From a virus: DNA of 31,909 nt. Every line of letters starts with the position of its first letter. Positions within the stretch are counted from its first letter, which is position 1. Below are positions 28,422-31,909 of this stretch, piece after piece. The notes under the pieces were generated by a model. The model was not told where the DNA came from. It was given only the letters and a program-made list of their open reading frames with translations, and made no database searches. Where the stretch lies: the IMG/VR virus record IMGVR_UViG_3300032289_002562, positions 1 through 31,909 of that record; one strand, written 5' to 3'. Made by a program: the position numbers and the translations under genes.

Positions 28422-29126
28422 TTATATTAATTCGTAGATTTCGTTTATAGCAAGAAGTCTGGACGTACATCCGTTTATTTTTTCTACCCAACTTGAATGG
28501 AAGTGCCCATAAAAATGCTGTTTTGGATTGCATGTTTTAAATATTGCATCCATCACATGTCGTTCATCTGTAAGATCTTCTAACAAATACGCGTCCTCTC
28601 TAGCCCATCCATAAACCATTTCGTTGAATTGCTGTGGGAAGCACCAGGATGGAGCAGTATGAGTTACAAGTATATCAACTTTTTGACACGCTTCTTTATT
28701 AAAGAAAACACATTCGTTTTCCCAGTAAGAAACGCCTTGCTTTCTTCCGCTTCTATCAATAGAAATTGCGCCACCAATAAATTGAATAAGCTTAGATTTG
28801 TATTCAAAAACCGAGTAATCTGCGATTAATTCAAAATTTTCTAAACATATTCTGTCTTTTCCTTTGAAAAAGACGGGATTATCATGATTTCCACGAATAC
28901 CAAAAAAATTTATGTTTTTTTCTTTAAAAAAGTCACTAAGTTTCTCTGATTGAGAATATTCATATTCTTTTTTATATTTGAAGCCAATGCCTAAATCTCC
29001 TACAGAAATAATATAGCAGTCTGCTATATTCTTTGAATTGATAATATCAAAGAGCACATTCCATGAGCCATGATTGTCTCCTAGAAATAAAATTGGTTTA
29101 TCGCCATTTAGTTTTTTAGTCGTCAT
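28422..29126 (-). CDS. Calcineurin-like metallophosphoesterase, 234 aa
   Basis: Compact metallophosphoesterase with all five metal-binding blocks: FLGDNHGSW near residues 14-22, VGDLGIGF near 42-49, IRGNHDNP near 77-84, VTHTAPSW near 153-160 and YGHFHSSW near 206-213. Unlike the 361-aa enzyme at 15732 it has no extra N-terminal domain. Relatives include protein phosphatases, dinucleoside tetraphosphatases and the central phosphatase of bacterial Pnkp RNA-repair enzymes. Its place two genes from the RNA ligase leaves a 2',3'-phosphate end-healing role open, but this is inference. It overlaps its upstream neighbour by 11 bp. Confidence 0.85.
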   Translation of the reverse strand: MTTKKLNGDKPILFLGDNHGSWNVLFDIINSKNIADCYIISVGDLGIGFKYKKEYEYSQSEKLSDFFKEKNINFFGIRGNHDNPVFFKGKDRICLENFELIADYSVFEYKSKLIQFIGGAISIDRSGRKQGVSYWENECVFFNKEACQKVDILVTHTAPSWCFPQQFNEMVYGWAREDAYLLEDLTDERHVMDAIFKTCNPKQHFYGHFHSSWVEKINGCTSRLLAINEIYELI

Positions 29127-29388
29127 CGATTTGGTAAAATCTATATTGTTTTATCTCTTCTGTCAAGATGTCTTTTAGTTTTATTAGAGCCAACTCATAA
29201 GAGTTACATTCTTCTTCAATTGTATCTATAATATATCCATAATGACAAACAATATATTTCGGTGCTAATCCATAGCTCCATTTAGTTTCAATATACCAAT
29301 GGCAGTCTCGATCTTTATGATGATCTTTACCTATCAAGCGATACCATTCATCTGTCAACTTAGTAATTTGTTCTATAGTACTACTCAT
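29116..29388 (-). CDS. Unrecognised 90-aa protein
   Basis: A small protein with many His, Tyr and Trp: IEQITKLTDEWYRLIGKDHH, KDRDCHWYIETKWSYG, YIVCHYGYIIDTIEEECNSY and a helical end ALIKLKDILTEEIKQYRF. The pattern of a strand pair followed by a helix suggests a compact alpha/beta fold. The ATG overlaps the phosphatase stop (ATGA). Family unknown. Confidence 0.65.
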   Translation of the reverse strand: MSSTIEQITKLTDEWYRLIGKDHHKDRDCHWYIETKWSYGLAPKYIVCHYGYIIDTIEEECNSYELALIKLKDILTEEIKQYRFYQIDDD

Positions 29389-29942
29389 TGTTGCCTATCC
29401 GTAGGAATAAAAATTTCTTCTGAATTATAAAGCTGATCTTTCCATTTTTTAACGTGGGTATGGATGTCAATACTTAAAATTTCTGATGCAATCTTAAGTA
29501 TTCTAAGATTTGGCCAGGCTACAGTTCTTGCTATTAATACCTCCGCAAGAGCTTCTTCTGTTGTTCTATTAGCCATGACGAGAGCAATGATTCCAATTGC
29601 GGTAGATCTAGAAATGCCGGCAAAACAATTTATTCCAAGATTATGAGGATTATCATCTTCTGCGAACGGTTTTAGAAATGTAATAATATTTTGAATATGT
29701 CTCTTTTGTGGGGCTTCTGCTTCTAAATGCACCCATTGAATCCCATCTTCGTCTGACCAATCTGCAAAAAACTGATGAAAGTATTTTACGCCCTTTTCGT
29801 CAAAGTTTTTGCGCATTCTGTTTGTCTGTTTTCTATCTTCCTGACCGACGGTCGATACCCATACATTATAATCTTTATTATTTTTATTAAAGCTGTAGCT
29901 TTCTGCGTCGGCTAAATTTGTAATTTTAATTTTATTGATCAT
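29385..29942 (-). CDS. Dual-specificity/tyrosine phosphatase-like protein
   Basis: A 185-aa protein with a Cys-based phosphatase loop: INCFAGISRSTAIGI near residues 103-117, where C-x5-R (CFAGISR) and the following Ser are intact. The residue before the Cys is Asn rather than the usual His. Upstream, FHQFFADWSDEDGIQWVHLE supplies a candidate general-acid Asp, and HIQNIITFLKPFAED gives the helix before the loop. The family removes phosphate from Tyr/Ser/Thr, or from RNA 5' ends in some members. Substrate unknown. It lies in an operon with a metallophosphoesterase and RNA ligase. Confidence 0.8.
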   Translation of the reverse strand: MINKIKITNLADAESYSFNKNNKDYNVWVSTVGQEDRKQTNRMRKNFDEKGVKYFHQFFADWSDEDGIQWVHLEAEAPQKRHIQNIITFLKPFAEDDNPHNLGINCFAGISRSTAIGIIALVMANRTTEEALAEVLIARTVAWPNLRILKIASEILSIDIHTHVKKWKDQLYNSEEIFIPTDRQQ

Positions 29943-30579
29943 TAGGTTGATATGGTTCTTCTACAATTACATAGTATGTTCCAGAAACTTCTTCTATTCT
30001 AGTTTTGTTTCCTGTAGGCAAAGGTTTCTTTTTAAAAGAAGAATGTACTATATTCCATGCCTTTTCGTAATCTTTATTTTCCATTGCCTTCTTCATAGAT
30101 TCTTGCTTACCTTGAGGGATTCTAAATTCTTTCTGTGGCTTCCAGTATCCATGAATAGGGTCGAGAACTTTCGGTGCAGATATTCCTGAAATTTCCAAAG
30201 GACCATCACCAGAGACATCACATATACGTCTCATCCCGCCATTTCTTTGATAGTGTAGATATTGTTCTATCGCTTTCTTAATCTCCCATGCGACTGTACC
30301 ATCCTTCATATGGAGGCAACCAACGCCATAATATGAATTTCTATTGTTTGTTATTTCATCATCTTTACGGAAGACGAGAGTTCTTACAATACTTTCTATA
30401 ACTTCACCATCATTATAAGTGAATTCTTTGTCCCAAAATGCCGTGTCCATTGCAAATTTAATTTGCCCAGAACGAAGACGACTATAAACTTCCAATGCCG
30501 TCGTGAGGGTTGGTAGATGTCTTTCGTCAAACTCGATTGATACTTTTTCGCAATCTATTTTTTTATTTTTGTTTTTCAT
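29932..30579 (-). CDS. Unrecognised 215-aa phage protein
   Basis: Starts at ATG 30579, overlapping the upstream stop as ATGA; a TTG three codons earlier is less likely. Visible segments are EFDERHLPTLTTALEVYSRL, RSGQIKFAMDTAF, NRNSYYGVGCLHMKDGTVAW, EIKKAIEQYLHYQRNGGMRR and a C-terminal VSGTYYVIVEEPYQP. The pattern of an N-terminal helix pair with 'LRSGQ' and a later GVGC/AWEI.K.IE.YL segment recalls uncharacterised proteins of large phages. No catalytic motif is apparent. Confidence 0.68.
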   Translation of the reverse strand: MKNKNKKIDCEKVSIEFDERHLPTLTTALEVYSRLRSGQIKFAMDTAFWDKEFTYNDGEVIESIVRTLVFRKDDEITNNRNSYYGVGCLHMKDGTVAWEIKKAIEQYLHYQRNGGMRRICDVSGDGPLEISGISAPKVLDPIHGYWKPQKEFRIPQGKQESMKKAMENKDYEKAWNIVHSSFKKKPLPTGNKTRIEEVSGTYYVIVEEPYQPNDQ

Positions 30580-30842
30580 ATATTCCAAGTTGTAGTTGAT
30601 ACGCTATCTCCGCATTGCTCGCAAATATGATCGTCGTGCTCGTAATCGTCATACTGGAATAAGCTGACAACGTTTTCCAAAAGTATCCCTTGTTCGCTAA
30701 CGCTTTCTTTAATTTTTAAAAGAAGGTAATTCAATATCTCATCTAGTTCCTCTTTAGTGAGTTCAGAAAATGATTTATCATTAGCAGTAAAATTAAATGA
30801 GGTACACCCACTTGTTTCTACGAATTTATATTTAGTCTTCAT
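30576..30842 (-). CDS. Unrecognised 88-aa protein with CxxC end
   Basis: The N-terminal half (YKFVETSGCTSFNFTANDKS) is strand-rich, the middle a helix (LTKEELDEILNYLLLKIKES), and the C-terminus acidic and His-rich with DDYEHDDHICEQCGDS. A CxxC with neighbouring His residues could bind a metal. It overlaps the upstream gene by 11 bp. Family unknown. Confidence 0.65.
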   Translation of the reverse strand: MKTKYKFVETSGCTSFNFTANDKSFSELTKEELDEILNYLLLKIKESVSEQGILLENVVSLFQYDDYEHDDHICEQCGDSVSTTTWNI

Positions 30843-31107
30843 TAAGTTTTAGAAAGTCTTTGATTCTACTAATTATGGTAGCTCTAAACTTTTTAAGCTT
30901 GCTTCTAAGCTGGCTTCTAAGCTGGCTTCTAAGCTGGCTTCTAAGCTGGCTTCTAAGCTTGGAAATCCTGCTTATTAGGTCAGCATTTTTATCTTTTAAA
31001 GTTTTATTTTTACTTTCTAAGTTTTTAATCTTATCAGATAAAATAACGGAAACATTAGTATGATCTGTTGCGGAATCTTCTTCGCTCCATTGGGTTGGTT
31101 CTTTCAT
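30832..31107 (-). CDS. Coiled-coil protein with tandem RSQL repeats
   Basis: From ATG 31107 (overlapping the previous stop as ATGA) the protein is 91 aa. An acidic N-terminus (MKEPTQWSEEDSATDHTNVS) is followed by a long charged helix (KIKNLESKNKTLKDKNADLI) and then five LRSQ/LRSK units encoded by a 12-bp tandem repeat at 30901-30960. The end is again helical and basic. It is likely an elongated or oligomeric helix; the four-residue period is not a standard heptad. Repeat number may vary between isolates without changing frame. Function unknown. Confidence 0.7.
   Translation of the reverse strand: MKEPTQWSEEDSATDHTNVSVILSDKIKNLESKNKTLKDKNADLISRISKLRSQLRSQLRSQLRSQLRSKLKKFRATIISRIKDFLKLNED
30901..30960 (-). 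repeat. 12-bp x 5 coding tandem repeat
   Basis: Four perfect plus-strand units GCTTCTAAGCTG followed by one unit ending in T. On the coding strand each unit encodes four residues of the LRSQ type. It is in frame, so copy-number change alters length only. Confidence 0.95.
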
Positions 31108-31721
31108 GTCCAAAAATAATATCTGCGTTTAATAAGTTCGGTTAAAACTTCTGTATCTCGTTTTTCGATCTCTTCTTCGATTCTATTGACATCCTTATAT
31201 TTTACTTCATAAGGAATACCGTCATCTACCATTTGAAATAATTTTCTTCCGTTTTCGTCTGTTTTAGGTTCAAACATTTCATCAAAACTTCTGTGTGGAG
31301 GATATGCATGTTGTAGATCAATTTCCAGTTGAGGTCTAATTTTAGTTACATATTCATAAGCTCCTTCCAACCATTTTGCAAATTCACTATGCTTTTCTGT
31401 TGCTTCCCAATCAACTATGTCTGCTTTAAATTCTTCTTCGTAGAATGCTTTAATAAATTCAAAATTAACAGTCACTACCATTTCTGTAACATCAACCCAA
31501 GTACGAGGAATTGCTTTTCTAATCCTTTGGTTTTGTGGTTTGAAGATTGGTTTAATCTTATCGTAATACGTCATTCTCCAGCTATAGGGAAACAAATCCC
31601 AAGCATCCCAAAAGCCATATTTTTCAAATATATAACTCCTTACTTTCCCGAATAGGGTTTTATCCTTTTCGGGAAAGTCTTTCAAGCAATGATTTTTAGC
31701 TATAAATGTTTCTTCGTTCAT
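31104..31721 (-). CDS. Unrecognised 205-aa protein
   Basis: Starts MNEETFIAKNHCLKDFPEKD at 31721, three bases after the upstream stop; the open frame extends upstream but overlaps that gene. Segments such as FGFWDAWDLFPYSWRMTYYD-like aromatic stretches, AIPRTWVDVTEMVVTVNFEF and WLEGAYEYVTKIRPQLEIDL suggest a globular helical protein. The C-terminus (NRIEEEIEKRDTEVLTELI) is a charged helix. I recognise no family and see no catalytic motif. Confidence 0.65.
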   Translation of the reverse strand: MNEETFIAKNHCLKDFPEKDKTLFGKVRSYIFEKYGFWDAWDLFPYSWRMTYYDKIKPIFKPQNQRIRKAIPRTWVDVTEMVVTVNFEFIKAFYEEEFKADIVDWEATEKHSEFAKWLEGAYEYVTKIRPQLEIDLQHAYPPHRSFDEMFEPKTDENGRKLFQMVDDGIPYEVKYKDVNRIEEEIEKRDTEVLTELIKRRYYFWT

Positions 31722-31723
31722 TA

Positions 31724-31909
31724 TTATTTTAGGTTCAATAAATAGTCTATATACTTTTGAAGATCTGTCAAGTCTTCTTCCAAAATCCCGCAAACTTCTA
31801 ATTTCGCCGTTGGTCCCGAATAATCTTCTCTGTCATGCAATTTTACTTCTGGATAGAATCTTAAATCAAATGTAAAATAATCCTCAAAAACTGGCATGAG
31901 TGCTTCAAG
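31724..31909 (-). CDS. Small acidic protein, possibly truncated by the window edge
   Basis: If started at the ATG at 31897 it is 57 aa: MPVFEDYFTFDLRFYPEVKL, then DYSGPTAKLEVCGILEEDLT and a final helix DLQKYIDYLLNLK. The frame stays open to the window edge, so a longer N-terminus is possible. No Shine-Dalgarno precedes the internal ATG. The strand-strand-helix pattern is typical of small phage proteins without known function. Confidence 0.6.
   Translation of the reverse strand, partial: LEALMPVFEDYFTFDLRFYPEVKLHDREDYSGPTAKLEVCGILEEDLTDLQKYIDYLLNLK

Overview
The window looks like part of the genome of a large, AT-rich, tailed double-stranded DNA phage (or a contig derived from one). The evidence is an adjacent rIIA/rIIB pair, a tRNA cluster, a dCMP deaminase, a T4 Rnl1-type RNA ligase, Hsp20, a free-standing homing endonuclease, and long runs of short genes that overlap by ATGA-type junctions. 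Almost everything is on the minus strand; only a homing endonuclease and one glycosyltransferase are on the plus strand. The host cannot be read from the sequence. The group I intron in tRNA-Leu(UAA) sits at the position known from cyanobacteria and plastids, so a cyanobacterial link is a testable idea and no more.

Layout. (1) 1-5.4 kb: early-type genes (RuvB-like AAA ATPase, two small proteins, rIIB, rIIA), each separately regulated. They have TTGAC-like/17-bp/TATAAT-like promoters, strong terminators, and three copies of a 54-bp GC-rich stem-loop element just upstream of three promoters. Ile codons at the start of rIIA are ATC. (2) 5.4-10.4 kb: a translation-related accessory region. It holds a family of 25-bp repeats, two candidate structured RNAs, tRNA-Glu(UUC), tRNA-Arg(UCU), a CAU-anticodon tRNA beside a tilS-like tRNA-Ile lysidine synthetase gene, a homing endonuclease, and a tRNA-Leu(UAA) split by a 198-nt group I intron. 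(3) 10.4-31.9 kb: a dense minus-strand operon array, AT-rich and using ATA for Ile where I checked. It encodes three glycosyltransferases, an FGE/SUMF1-fold secreted protein, dCMP deaminase, two metallophosphoesterases, a MoxR AAA ATPase with a metallopeptidase-VWA partner, an AbrB-like protein, Hsp20, UDP-galactopyranose mutase, RNA ligase, a sulfotransferase-like protein, a Cys-phosphatase-like protein, and many small proteins, including hydrophobic microproteins of 19-28 residues.

How it fits together. The four tRNAs would read A-ending codons (GAA, AGA, UUA and, if the CAU tRNA receives lysidine from the phage TilS, AUA). That is what an AT-rich phage needs in a host with different codon use. 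The RNA ligase could repair tRNAs cut by host anticodon nucleases. UDP-galactopyranose mutase, three glycosyltransferases and a sulfotransferase together suggest modification of a glycan (host surface, virion or DNA). The most unusual signals are the TilS/CAU-tRNA pair, the intron-split tRNA-Leu beside a homing endonuclease, and a promoter class that places ATG exactly 6 nt after the -10 box (predicted leaderless mRNAs).
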